From contig NC_030382.2 in the NCBI RefSeq assembly GCF_001625215.2, positions 47,953,364 to 48,017,363 on the forward strand: DNA of 64,000 bases, read 5' to 3'. Position 1 is the first letter of the stretch. Each line of letters opens with the position of its first letter. The position numbers and the translations under genes were made by a program. Origin of the DNA: Daucus carota subsp. sativus (Eukaryota > Streptophyta > Magnoliopsida > Apiales > Apiaceae). The notes below the pieces were generated by a model, which was not told the DNA's origin, did no database searches, and saw nothing but the letters and a program-made list of their open reading frames with translations. Positions 24,078 through 35,432 of this stretch are shown piece by piece.

Positions 24078-26097
24078 AGGACATTTTTGTGTTAAAAACT
24101 AGCACAACGTAAAATTAATTACTAATTAAGCATAAAAAAGCACATACATGAATAAAAAATACCAACTTTGGAAGTTCTCGCTTTGGTAGTTAGCTCAGCC
24201 TGAGATGAAGTGGTGAGAAGTCGGTAGGGCTAGGGTTACGGGGCAATTGGCGATTAAACTAGGGGGGACATTCTTATACTCCCATCTGGAAAAGAGTCGA
24301 ATATCATGTAAACGATTTTGTTTTAAGTTCTTTTCAAATAAAGGTTCCAATTACGAAGCCGAGGCCTAAACTTTCTCCAATGACGAAGAAGCCGAAACAC
24401 AAAAATCATCTCGATCTTCAAAGAGATTGAAAAGCAAGGCAATCAAAGACGAGGCAGAGGAAGAAACAATAAATTTTGGATTCAGTAAATTTATTTCTCT
24501 TAATATTATATGTAACGAAGATGTCCCCCGTCTCCTTGAAAAGGTACGATTTTTTCTTGATTATCGTTTCGTGATCTGAAATAAATGTGTGTCGTGTGTT
24601 TTATCGCTTGAGTGGTTTGTGTTCTATATGTTATCATAGCATATTTACTCCATTGAATCTTTTTATACTTTCACTCTTCTAATGTTTAGGTTGTATAAAT
24701 TTTTCAAGTGATCAAAATCATAGATTTGTATCTGGTTTATAAAATTTGTTTTGATTAATTTGTAGATCAGGCAAAGGTATTTTCTAGTGTTTTTGTCTTA
24801 ACCGGGTTTGTTTGATCGACCAGAATTTTTTTGAAACCATGTTCATTTTAGATTTCGATATGTGTTCTTGGTGTTCTTGATTGTGTGGGTATTAAGTGTG
24901 TGTTTTGATCTTTTAAACTGAAGTTTTAGTTTTTTAACATGTTTTTAGGTTCATGTTAACAATTTATCTTTTATTTATGTCTTTGGTTTTATATAATATA
25001 TATGTATGTATATTAATGTGCAATATTTTTAAATTGGAAACATTATAATTTGGTATGTTTAAGCATTAGATTTTGCTAATTTACCGTTCATTTTGCTTTT
25101 TACATCACATGTGCTAATATTATGGGTCATTGTGTTATTGATTGACATAATTTTAGAGTGATATTGTTTAGGGAAGTTACATTTTTTGAAATAGAGTATT
25201 ATTATATTTCCGTCTTTGTGCCATAATTGGTGGCTCTTGTATCCGTAAAAGGAAAGATCATTTATGATGTCTTGTTGCCATTTTATGGTGGATTTTTGGA
25301 CCTTTTATGGTTAATGGATTAATTGGTGTATACCAAATTTATTGTGCCTTAATGAGGTATATTATAGCGCCATTAATGGTTTGATTGATTGGTGTATTCC
25401 AAACTTGTATAGCGTTAATAATAAGAAGCAGGCATAATCGTGATACATTTGTTTGATAGGATTTTGTCTTATATTTGACTAGATATATCTTAACTATATT
25501 TTCAATATCCAAATTTTATTTTCTTATTTTAAATATTTGTTAGTATATATGTCAATTATTTTCATATGGGATTTTTGTTATGTATCTGACCAAAGAGATC
25601 TCTTATCTCTTTGGTGTAGATTTCTTTATTTTGTTTAATATTAGTTCTAATTAACTCTTTTATTAAATAAAAAATTATGTTATATTCTTATATTTAATTA
25701 TGGGTTTTTAAACCTTTTCATCTGTCTTATTAATTAGTTTTATTATTTCATTATCGGTATGTACTTATTATGTTCTTTTGTATTGTATTTTTTGAGGGCA
25801 GGAGAGTGGAGGAAATAATGATACATACTCCGGATTAAAGAAGGCATCTATTTTTAGTCTGTTTTATAATCGATGTAATTTTTGCAGGGCACTCTTTTCC
25901 CCCCTTGAGTTTTTTGCCCTTTTTTGTGGGTTATCCTTTATGTTATCTAAGCATCCGGAGTATGTACATACTTTCGGTTAGGTGATATACCTTCTTGAAT
26001 GAAGGAAACTCTGTCCATCCGAATTTGTATCTTTCGATCTTGGTTTAATACAACCGTTTATTGTGACAAAAAAAAAAAGAGAGGACATTTTTGTGTT
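24078..26097 (+). mobile_element. retroposed 2-kb insertion with poly-A tail and 17-bp target duplication
   Basis: AGGACATTTTTGTGTTA occurs at 24078-24094 and again at 26081-26097. The second copy directly follows an A-run (26068-26077) plus GAG. A perfect 17-bp duplication plus poly-A is the signature of target-primed (non-LTR) insertion. The insert (24095-26080) lacks a reverse transcriptase frame. Near its left end, 24360-24540 can be read as an acidic-basic peptide (EAETQKSSRSSKRLKSKAIK) broken by a stop and followed by a donor-like GTACGA. It may be a 5'-truncated LINE tail, a SINE-like element or a retroposed transcript; I cannot choose. Confidence 0.6.
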
Positions 26098-26229
26098 ATA
26101 TGTTCCTGGTAGAATGTAAGAAGGGTCTAGTCTGCTGCTAGAGCAGTCAGAACTGAATGCATTCAGAGTGCAGGTTGGTTGCTGTTATTCAAGTACTGAA
26201 GTGCAGTAACAAAAAGGGAAAAAGAATTC

Positions 26230-26310
26230 GACGCCTGAGAGATTCGAACTCTCGCGGGGAAACCCCATGTACTTAGCAGGCACACGCCTTAACCACTCGG
26301 CCAAAGCGTC
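26230..26310 (-). tRNA. tRNA-Ser(GCT)
   Basis: The minus strand gives an 81-base cloverleaf: acceptor GACGCTT pairing with GGCGTC, D arm GCCGAGTGGTTAAGGC, anticodon loop CTGCTAA (anticodon GCT), a long variable arm GGGGTTTCCCC typical of class II tRNA-Ser, and T arm GAGAGTTCGAATCTCTC. CCA is not encoded, as expected for a nuclear gene. T-runs just downstream on the minus strand (complement of 26211-26223) can terminate RNA polymerase III. Confidence 0.95.
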
Positions 26311-26960
26311 ATGTTGTTAACAAAAGTAAAACAATAGCATCTCATTCTGTATTGTCGCAAAAATTCCCTTGTAGCATACCATATCTCAGTGGATTAGCGT
26401 AATTTTTTTATGCTATGTACATTCTCAGAACGGTGGTGTTTTTTCAAAATGAAACTTTGTTCCTCGCCATCTTGAATAGCTTGTTGAGAACCCAAAGTCT
26501 TTACTTGACTGTTATGATAATGTTCAAAGGATTAATTATAATTCAAATTGAAAATTAAATGGAATTGTTTAAATAAATTTGAATCGCTAAATTCCTTACA
26601 AAATTAAATAAATTGAATCGCTAAATTATCATTTAATTGTAATTTTTCAATTACTAATCTCAATTCTATGTTTCCAACATTAAGTTCACATAACATACCA
26701 TTTATTCAAAAAAAAAAAGTTCACATAACATACCATTATTTAGTTGAAAAAAAAATTGAATTTTATGTTTTGAGATTGTCTTCTTGAAATTCAATAATCA
26801 AAACTAAGTTTCGATCAAAAATCTAAAAAACTGAAAAGAGTAAAAAATAGTTAAATAACCTTTTTCCCTCTGATAAAATAAGAAATGTTTTGTGGAGGTG
26901 AAAGAAGTGAGCCTTCCGACTTGTATTTGTAAAACTAGAACAGCTACTTTTATCTAACAT
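26311..26960. other. spacer between tRNA-Ser and the BRO1-domain gene
   Basis: AT-rich sequence, including the 3' flank of the BRO1-domain gene. A duplicated segment AAAGTTCACATAACATACCATT appears at about 26678-26740, with A-runs. No gene is visible. Confidence 0.4.
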
Positions 26961-29900
26961 TTACAACTTGAACGAAATTGGCAGCTCCCGTCTCTGAGGT
27001 TGATAAGGTATAACATTTACAATTTTTTTACCTTCAGGACAAGGCAACTCATGCTTAGGAGGAATCTTATAGTTCCAGACAAAACTGTTTTCGTATTCGT
27101 ATTTACCAATCAAAATTGTCACACTATCAATCTCTTGCTTAAGAGCTGATCGCCATGACTCCTTACTCGGCAGCTTCATCTTCTGTGTCGTAATTTGAAC
27201 ATGTTGGAGAACTCCGAGTGCATAACCAATCTGAGAATTGGTTTCAAGATTTTCTGCAAGGTACTTGTAACTTCTAAGTTCATGTACAGTTTTGCAAGCT
27301 GACACGAATTCCTGCACAAACCAAGAAGACCACACTTTCAGTAAAGCTGGCCATGATATTAATAGTATCTTCTGGCCAATGAGGGGTAAATAACAAGGTG
27401 ATCATCAGAAAAAACTAAATGTGAGAACTTAAGAATGTCAAGGTGAAATTTTGGCAGAGCAGGGTAGAAATATCAGTAAAAGCCGGATGCTCTAGGCAGG
27501 GACGTATCTACACTGGGGGCAATGGGGGTACTTGCCCCCAGTGCCCTGCATAGAGTTTAGTAGTTAGTATTACACAACTTTCAGCAAGAGTAAGGTTTGC
27601 CCCCATGGTTTTGGTGTTAGCGTGTTAACGCATTTGTCCGAGTTCGACTTCCCAGCTGCACTTCACTTTTTTAAGCAGCAAGCACATTGCTCTGCTCTCG
27701 CTCTCCTCTTTTACAAGGTCTCGGTTACAAGGTCTCGGTACACGAATGCTCTCAAAATATAATTTGATAAATTATTTTAAATTTATTCTTCTGAATATAT
27801 TTTATAATCTAATTTTTATATAAAAAGAAGAAATTTGGAAAAAAAAAGGTTATGGAATGCGTCTTAAAATACGTGTCGAGTAATGGAAAAAATGTAAATA
27901 AATGAGAGGGACATAGAAAGAATATACATTGCCCCCATAGGTTGCAAATCCTAGATACGTCCCTGGCTCTAGGTGAAATTTGCATACTTACAAGAAAGCC
28001 GGTTGATATATCTTTCTTGTCCTTGTTTGCAGAATGCAAAATACTTGAGGCTTCATCGAGCATCTGTACAATGCCATAGTGCAGCTTTGACAAAAGACTT
28101 CCTGCAATTCCTTTTGCTTCAGCCTTTCTTATAGTTACAGCCTGAGGAAGATCAATCACATTATATTGAGGATTAGGATCAATCACCACTAGAAATCGTT
28201 TCTCCTGTCAAAAGTAATTAAATTACAGGCTTTGACCTGGGCCTCAGCTAAACAGATAAGGCTCATGACAGAACACACATTCAACGTTGCTTCAGGAGGC
28301 CTTTCTGCAGGCAATACGTGCTGATAATGGGGAAGAAACTCAATGGCCAAAGAATCATAAACCCCGGCAGCTTTTCTAAACAGTGCGGCAGATTGCACCA
28401 AATCTAAAATAATATATAAGTGAGAGATAGGTATTGTGCAAATGCAAACACTAGTAGGGATTTAATATCTACCTTCAGACAGAACTTCATTAGCCAATTC
28501 GCGTAGCAGAGCACCATAGAGGAAACGCATCATAGTGAGCTCATACATTAGATTATCCAATCGAAAGAACTTTTGACTCTTACAACCGAATAAAGATGAA
28601 GAAGTAAGAGCACTAGTCCATCGTATGTTTAGGTTTGAAGTCCACTGAACCAACTGATTACTGTTAATATTCTTACTCTGGTGAACCAAGTTTTCCAATA
28701 GTGGCAAGTATTTCTCTAACTTTTGAATGTCCTGGTATATTTTACAGAAAATTTAAAAAATATTGGTTAGATCACACCAGAACATGTGGATAAAAGCACT
28801 TATCAGTCATTCAATTGTGCCCTATGGAGTATAACAACCAAAAGGCACAAAAAAAAAAGGTAACACGGTAAGAGCAGTAGAAAAGTGAAATTGGAAGTTT
28901 CATTTTATGATTAGCTGATCGTAATGCTTATATTGTCTACCTGTTCACACTGTGAACTCAACCCTCCAGACATTTCCCTTGCCACAGCCTCTGTAATAAG
29001 GCTTACATCATTAATAGATTCCTCTATCACTCTACGTGTGGAGCTCAACTCTTTCAGTTGTTCGAGTGTGCCAGGGTCACGAGCAATGTATATATCCTCA
29101 AAAACTATCTGTAAACATCAATATCATATTACATGTGCTCTAATTAAAAAAGGAAAAACTTTCTTAATTCTTATGGCAAACTGCTAGAAATTATTGATTA
29201 AAGGCAAAGTTGCATCCTAGCACGCAAAAGCCTTTCAACAACATATAAGAATGTTCAGAAGACAAGTTAAACTACTGAGCAGAGACGTATGTCATACTCC
29301 CTTACATCATATTTTGTACATCTGTATTCTGTAACACAAATCAAACACGAACCAAGACACTATTACTGAATGAGCAAACTCTTCTCTGGATGAAGGAAAA
29401 AATTCCTCAAAAAGAAGATACAAAATTCTGTTTCTTTGATTGGAAATCAATATTCTGTCTGCGATCTACTTTTATGAATTTTAACGATTTGTGTCTCCTT
29501 GATGCTATCTTGTCTTATCTAAACTACAACTGCAATCAAGTTGAACAAGCAATTTTGGCTTTGTTTACTACTGCACCTGCTGGAGCTGGACTACTAATAC
29601 TGAGTTCGACCACACCTTTAGACCTAGTAAACAATATGCATGTGCTATTCTACAGACTCATTACAGCATTTGTGCTACCTTATTTCTATTAACTTACTAC
29701 CATAAATCCTTCCAACAACTTTTAAGTAACTGCATCTTTGTTTTTCTGATTCTCTTTATTTAAATGAGAAAAAAAAATAAAGAGAAGTAGCATAAACCTC
29801 ACTCAGTTATTCATCAATATTTCTTAGTAGCCCTAATCCTGAAACCATTGCAAAATTTTCATTTCTATTAAAGTTACAAAATATGCTATGATTCCTTCAT

Positions 29901-30366
29901 TTCTTTCTTCAAATATTCCTGCAAGCTACAAGTTGTACTATTAGTCAACAGTTTTAGAAGCAACTTGACCAACTTATTTAGAGATAGGCACACTTCGGGT
30001 CGGAAAATGGTTTCTATCCCAAATTTGAAATCGAGTTGACATTTATCCTTTATGATTGATCTCGAAAAATCACAATCGTTCAAATTCTCATAGCTAAAAT
30101 TAAAGTTTCATGTTATCAAGTGGATGCTTATGTCAAAAAAAAAATGCAAAAATTAAGAGCCAAGTAAATATTAAAACAGAAATCTCGATTGTGTGAGAAG
30201 CACATACCAACATTGACATGGTAATGACAAATACACGATCTCTATCATCTATGTGTACATGTAAAATATGCAAAATTCAGACAGACAAGAAGAAACAGCG
30301 AGGGAAATGTATATACAAACATACCCTTTTGGTCTTGAGCTTCACAGGATCAGCAAATTGCAGCAT
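26961..30366 (-). CDS. BRO1-domain protein (plant endosomal-targeting BRO1-like family)
   Basis: Six coding exons on the minus strand (30366-30325, 29108-28941, 28731-28473, 28403-28237, 28204-27992, 27311-26961) join in frame to 399 residues, close to the usual length of this plant family. It starts MLQFADPVKLKTKR, continues IVFEDIYIARDPGTLEQLKE and AREMSGGL, then DIQKLEKYLPLLENL, and in the fourth exon AALFRKAAGVYDSLA with PPEATLNVCSVMSLICLAEAQ. The last exon holds the YPCPEGK-like segment LPCPEGKKIVNVIPYQP. BRO1 domains bind ESCRT-III subunits in endosomal sorting; these short plant proteins are poorly characterised, so the role is inferred. The ATG at 30364 starts the conserved block. The 5' leader (GGAAGGGTTTGAGAAACAG) lies just upstream. 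The last intron carries a hAT-type MITE. Confidence 0.85.
27489..27973. mobile_element. hAT-type MITE in the last BRO1 intron
   Basis: Inverted termini CAGGGACGTATCTA and TAGATACGTCCCTG bound a 469-bp element (27497-27965). The 8-bp duplication GCTCTAGG flanks it (27489-27496 and 27966-27973), which is diagnostic of hAT elements. Subterminal GGGGGCAATGGGGG and GCCCCCA motifs are typical of plant hAT MITEs. The interior 27690-27920 carries a degraded Stowaway-like piece (GTGTCGAGTAATGG, GAGAGGGACATAG), suggesting nesting. It has no transposase. Confidence 0.88.
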
Positions 30367-31701
30367 CGTAGTTGGATCACCAATCTCTGTTTCTCAAACC
30401 CTTCCAAGTTCAAAATCGAAACTATGCATACAGATATTACTCATATGTTTATATTGATTCTGTAACAAATGCTGCGAGACAAAATTAGTTTTACTACTTT
30501 ATTCAGGAGAACGAACGTTTGTTTCACTTTTAATAGACATTAAAATGGGAAATATATATCATTACTAATATAGAATATTGTATACAAACTATGAACCAAA
30601 CATAGTAATTACAGTTTAGAATATTTGTCGTTATAAATACAACTCTTCGCCACAGTTTCCTCCTCTTGCAGTATGAAGATACTAATGATCGTTACGTTTC
30701 AGTTGACCCGTGGTATTTAGTCAACGCCTTCAATCAGAATTTCCCATCTGAATTCCCTATGATATTATTTTAGGTGAAAGGGACGGAATAACTGTCTGAG
30801 TACTAAAAATATATACTCTATAGTATTTCTTTATTAAAAATGTTTAAAATCTGATTTTATTTTTTTTTAATTTATCAATGTCAATACATTACCTCTGTTG
30901 TGTTGGCTCGATAAATTTGAATCCGCATTTATCTGAGAAGTCAAATTATTCTGTTGACAAAATATACACGAGGAAGCACAACAGGAAGGCCAAGTCTCCA
31001 TATGTTGTTACTTGTAAGTTGTAAGTGGCAACATTTTTGAAAAGTCAACCATAAACTGCATCATTAAGATCATAGTCGTTGTGCACATTTTACATGTCAA
31101 AATTAATCTATGATCTGTTGATGTTTCTCCATCAGCAATCTACAGAAAATGTCTTTGCATATAAGTTTATTTGTAGACATTGCAGCCAAAACTATATTTT
31201 TAACTTCTTAGAATACTGCACCTGTTTGGCTGGTTTGAAATAATCGCTGTCAGTTACTCCTATTTCACAACTTTTGAGTATCTTTATAGTAGAAACAGAA
31301 TATGCGTAACCAGAAACAGATCATTGGATTGTTTAACCGTATCAGGAACATACAAAATAACGAGTCAAATCAATTTCCAGTTTTCTAAGTTAGAAGTTCT
31401 AACAATGTAACTGGTCTTGCTTTGATCCTACTGATCATTGGTAATGCCATACAACGGTCCATCTGTAGTTTGAAATGGACTCGGACTACCACGTAATGAT
31501 GGTTACGGATACAGGAGAAAAATTGAAGAAAATAGCTCTATGGCACTATTCTTTGCAGCCAGAATCAGCAAATGTGCTATCCTGCCAATGACTATGTTGC
31601 TAGTCCTGGTACTCATCGTAACATATATATGAACTTGAATACGTAGATCGTCTCAGTTGTATTACACCTCACAACTCTACTCTACCGTAGACAAGAAAGA
31701 T
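30367..31701. other. intergenic region upstream of the BRO1-domain gene
   Basis: It contains the BRO1 gene promoter and leader, since that gene is transcribed leftward from here. No further exon chain was recognised before the GDT1-like remnant, whose 3' end is at 31702. The sequence is AT-rich without visible terminal repeats. Confidence 0.4.
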
Positions 31702-32757
31702 TCAATACTTTCTTTTTTTTGTCAGGAAGAAAGATTTAATACTAAAAACAATGAAAAGAACTCCACCAGATAGTGCAACCTGCATAAGATGTGTGACAAC
31801 TTTAGTTTTCTTACCAGTGCTTTTGTGTATGGCTATAAGATTAAGCAAACAACAAAATTGACATGCAGTTGATTCCGTATTAGGAAAAAGGTGCAGGTTT
31901 CATTTATTTACCAGTTTCTCAGATATCTGTTTTGCCAAGCTTTTTCCTCCCATGACTACAGCAATGGTACACAGAGCTTGTCCTCTGAAACCAGAAACAA
32001 ACCTCATGTTATGGAGTTGAGGAATGCTATTGGACCGCAGAATACATATTTTACATTTCAGCTAACTACTGTCATTTAGATAGTCATAGAGACTGTTGTA
32101 TCAATATTAAGGTTGATTAGCTATACTGCCCTAATATATAGTCAAAGCATCTGCTTGCTCTTAAAAGATAAAGCAGAGCTTAAGAAAACATAGAATCGGC
32201 AACACCGCTAAGATAACATTTATAAGATAGCATACAACTAAATAGAGCAGGTCTTTGAAACCCATCAGTGGACCATATCAATCAAATTATACCGTATTTT
32301 TAAGCATATAATTAGTTTCCGTTTCCATGAGGCATTAATTATGAAAGAAAAATGTTGAATTGAAGCAGTACTCGTATCAGAATATTATATGAATAAGGTG
32401 TTTCTTCTAACTAACTGAATTTGTAAATTGAACAAGAAAAGAATTAAGGTAAGTTTAGCAATAGTTTGCGCTCTTCACGCGGAGCATATGGAAGGAGGCA
32501 TCCGACAAAGGGGCTATAGATGAAAATGCAGAACAATCTTTGAAGATAGTGAATTGACACGATTCCACCAAGTACAACGCCAAATGGATTCTCATCTGCA
32601 GCCAGAGCAATAGTTGCCAGCTGAAGAAGAAACAGTGATAACAATATCATTCTAGATTTCTAGAGAACAATAAACCAACAATAACAATATATAGAATTGT
32701 TGTTGAGCATTGAGGTTTTAATACAAACCTGGCTTTTGTAATGGAAAATGGAAAATG
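31702..32757 (-). pseudogene. GDT1-like (UPF0016) C-terminal remnant
   Basis: Four minus-strand blocks with usable splice sites match the C-terminal half of plant GDT1-like cation transporters. They are about 32757-32730 (AFSIFHYKSQ), 32620-32559 (LATIALAADENPFGVVLGG), 31984-31912 (GQALCTIAVVMGGKSLAKQI) and 31779-31702 (VALSGGVLFIVFSIKSF and a stop). Family members have E-x-G-D-K just before SQLATI; here that motif is missing and the first block is shortened (HYKSQ where family members have GEWGDKSQ). The N-terminal half, with the first E-x-G-D motif, was not found upstream. Intact relatives move Mn, Ca or protons across organelle or Golgi membranes; this copy is unlikely to do so. Introns are retained, so it arose by DNA duplication, not retroposition. 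Confidence 0.65.
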
Positions 32758-32858
32758 CCTGTTCACAGGGAAGCCATTCAACACATAAGTACTTGAACGT
32801 TACTCCCTCCTCTTACCTTCAGCATACTTACTGCATAGCTGTATATCGAATATAAACC

Positions 32859-33008
32859 CTCTTTCAGTTAGAAATTCAATTATCATAACTTGGTGATATC
32901 GTAATAAGTCTAAAAAACAAGATATAAATAAATCTCTTTCAGTTAGAAATTCAATTATCATAACTTGGTGATATCGTAATAAGTCTAAAAAACAAGATAT
33001 AAATAAAT
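32859..33008. repeat. perfect 75-bp tandem duplication
   Basis: The 75-bp unit beginning CTCTTTCAGTTAGAAATTC at 32859 is repeated without change at 32934-33008. The identity implies a very recent event (or an assembly duplication). It lies between the GDT1-like remnant and the Helitron pair, in non-coding DNA. Confidence 0.92.
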
Positions 33009-33203
33009 TTGGATTACATAACATGTCTTAATATCTATCTAATAAATTGTATTAATTAAATTATAGGAACATCTTTATTGTAATAAAGCTAAATTTATTT
33101 GTTTTAAGAGTTTAATATATTTTATTTCATAAAATTGAGTGTTTATGTTCTAAGAAATCTGAAGACAAAAACAAACCTACGCACTTTTCTTTGATATACG
33201 TAA

Positions 33204-34155
33204 CTAGTTGAGAAGCCGCGCGTTGCGGCGGACTATAAAAATTATATTAATGATTCAAAATTAATTATTAATTATAAATATAATTAATATAAAAATTATA
33301 TTAATGATTCAAAATTAATCATCTCGGGACGTATGGACTCCAATCCATTCACGGATTTATTAGTGATTCCTTCTTTTTTTTATTGGTTGTCCGCAAAGAC
33401 ATCAATTTAAATCCATGATATCGTGGTCTGTAACTACCCTTGCTTGCAAGTTGCAACAACTTTTATTTTTTTATATTGTATAAACAGCTTCCACTTAAAA
33501 GTTGTTTGAACTGAACAAACAGATTTTGTGGAAGTGTTACATGAATAATCTTTTCCTATATACAAAGCAAATCATATAAAAATTAACAATAAACATGTCC
33601 GACGAACAAAACAAACATTATAAAAGAATAACGAACAAACATATATCCCTAATATTTAATTTATTGACATTTTCATCTATCATGACTATATTGTTCTCCC
33701 GTATTTGGATTTGTCGACTCCCACATCCGACGAACTCTTACTCTTATCAGCCAATCATCTTTGTCGCCATTCAAAACATCTACCATAATGTAACTCATTA
33801 TTGTATTAGATGGAAAAGACAAATAAGCTCAAAAGAAATTGTGTATGTTAAATTTTATGATGTTCAACCTCAATTTATAGAGGCTTATTTGAGAAAAGAC
33901 TGCTTATCAAAAATACTTTCTGTTTTTGATATACGTCTTTTTCCAAAAATATGGTGATACTTTCAAATTCTGATTTGATCTTGAAATTTTGAAAAAGGTA
34001 GTTCTGAAAATTTATTCTAATATATTCGAAACTAAAAAAAATAGTTTTTATTTTTAATATTTTTTATCCAAAAATTCCAGAAAATTAGAAAAATAGAACG
34101 GAGCTCTCTAAGAGACGCCACCTAAACGACCCATGCTTCTCCTTTATATAAGTAT
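33204..34155 (-). mobile_element. non-autonomous Helitron, copy 1
   Basis: Read on the minus strand, the 3' end is the stem GCCGCAACGCGCGGC, then TTCTCAA and CTAG (33204-33207), followed by T: the Helitron 3' signature. The other end carries ATACTTATATAAAGGAGAAG, shared with copy 2, but the terminal TC is replaced by the junction with copy 2. The interior is AT-rich with no transposase and shares long diverged stretches with copy 2 (CATATAAAAATTAACAA, ATTTGTCGACTCCCACAT). Confidence 0.65.
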
Positions 34156-34156
34156 A

Positions 34157-35393
34157 CTAGCTGAGAAGCCGCGCGTTGCGGCGACCTATAAAAATTATAT
34201 TAATGATTCAATATTAATATCTATAGAATAAAATAATTTTGTGGCTGTCTATAAAATGTATATTAATGTTTCAAATTAATATTTGTGGGATAAAATAAAT
34301 TTTATATCATAAAAATCTTGATGTAATACTAATACTTATATATAAAATTGCAAAATTGGACTATAATTCATGGTAAAAAAATGAAAATAAATTTATACAC
34401 GTAATTAACAATTTAAAGCACGATGAATCTTAATTTTATTTGTATTTTTTTTAAAAGTAATCATGTTCTTACATTGTCACCTTCCTCCAATTTTTTTGTA
34501 TTGATTGTGTTCACGTGGTTTGGAGGCTATTACGTGAGCTCGTGGGTTTACCCAGTGCGCACCCAAAGGGCAGCGGCTGCCGGTTGCTACGTTAAAAAAA
34601 AACATCTGACTTAAATCCGTGAGATAACGGTCTATAACTACCTTGCTCGTAACAACCTTTATTTTTTAATACTGTACAACCTTCACTTAAAAGTTGCTCG
34701 AACGGAGCAAACAGATCATGCATGAATAATTTTTTCCTGTATACAAAGTAAATCATATAAAAATTAACAACAAACATGTCCGATGAAGAAAACAAATATT
34801 ATAAAAGAATAACCAACAAAAAAATACATCAATAGTTTATTTATTGATATCATCCATCAATATCATGTCAAGACTATATTTTTTTCCCATGTTTGGATTT
34901 GTCGACTCCCACATAGCGGTCTATAGCTACTTTTGCTTGCAACAACATTTATTTAATTAATACTGTATAAACAACCTTCACTTATCGTTGCAGAAAAACG
35001 GCACCACCGAGTTAGAAATCGAGCAAGAGAACTGTCACCAGAGAGAGGCAGGGTTGTGGTATTGAAAGAGAGTATGTTGTGTTTAGATGATCCAAAACCT
35101 ACAATCTATAGGCGTATTTATAGGTGTAGAGAGACTTGTGTGCTACTATTTCCCATAATTAAATAATCTGAAACAAAATCAGATTAAAACTTTCAAACTA
35201 TTATATTCCATAAATAATCTGGAAAAAAATCAGATTCTGAAACTCGCTTCTAATATATCCGAAACCAAAAAAGGTAGTTCTAATTTTTGATATTTTTCAT
35301 CCAAAAATTCCAGAAAATCAGAAAAACAGAACAGAGCGATGTGAGAGGCGCCATCTACACGCCCCTCGCTTCTCCTTTATATAAGTATATTGA
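34157..35393 (-). mobile_element. non-autonomous Helitron, copy 2
   Basis: The minus-strand 5' end is TCAATATACTTATATAAAGG ending at 35393, with T at 35394 on the plus strand. The 3' end is the stem GCCGCAACGCGCGGC, TTCTCAG and CTAG at 34157-34160, with A at 34156. Both ends therefore fit insertion between A and T. Length is 1237 bp. It carries no RepHel, so it would need an autonomous partner; its termini differ from those of the large Helitron at the left of the window. Confidence 0.7.
34500..34602 (+). mobile_element. SINE-like 3' end fragment
   Basis: GTGGGTTTACCCAGTGCGC, then CCAAAGGGCAGCGGCTGC, a GGTTGCTACG segment and nine A's resemble the 3' region of plant tRNA-derived SINEs. No A or B box was found upstream, so this is a truncated copy, apparently nested in the second small Helitron. 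Confidence 0.4.
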
Positions 35394-35432
35394 TTATTTC
35401 TTAAAAAGTCACTATTTTCATTCATTTATTTA

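Noticed and set aside
29390-29692. 100-codon plus-strand frame inside the first BRO1 intron
   Set aside because: It lies antisense within an intron, has no recognisable domain and no flanking gene signals.
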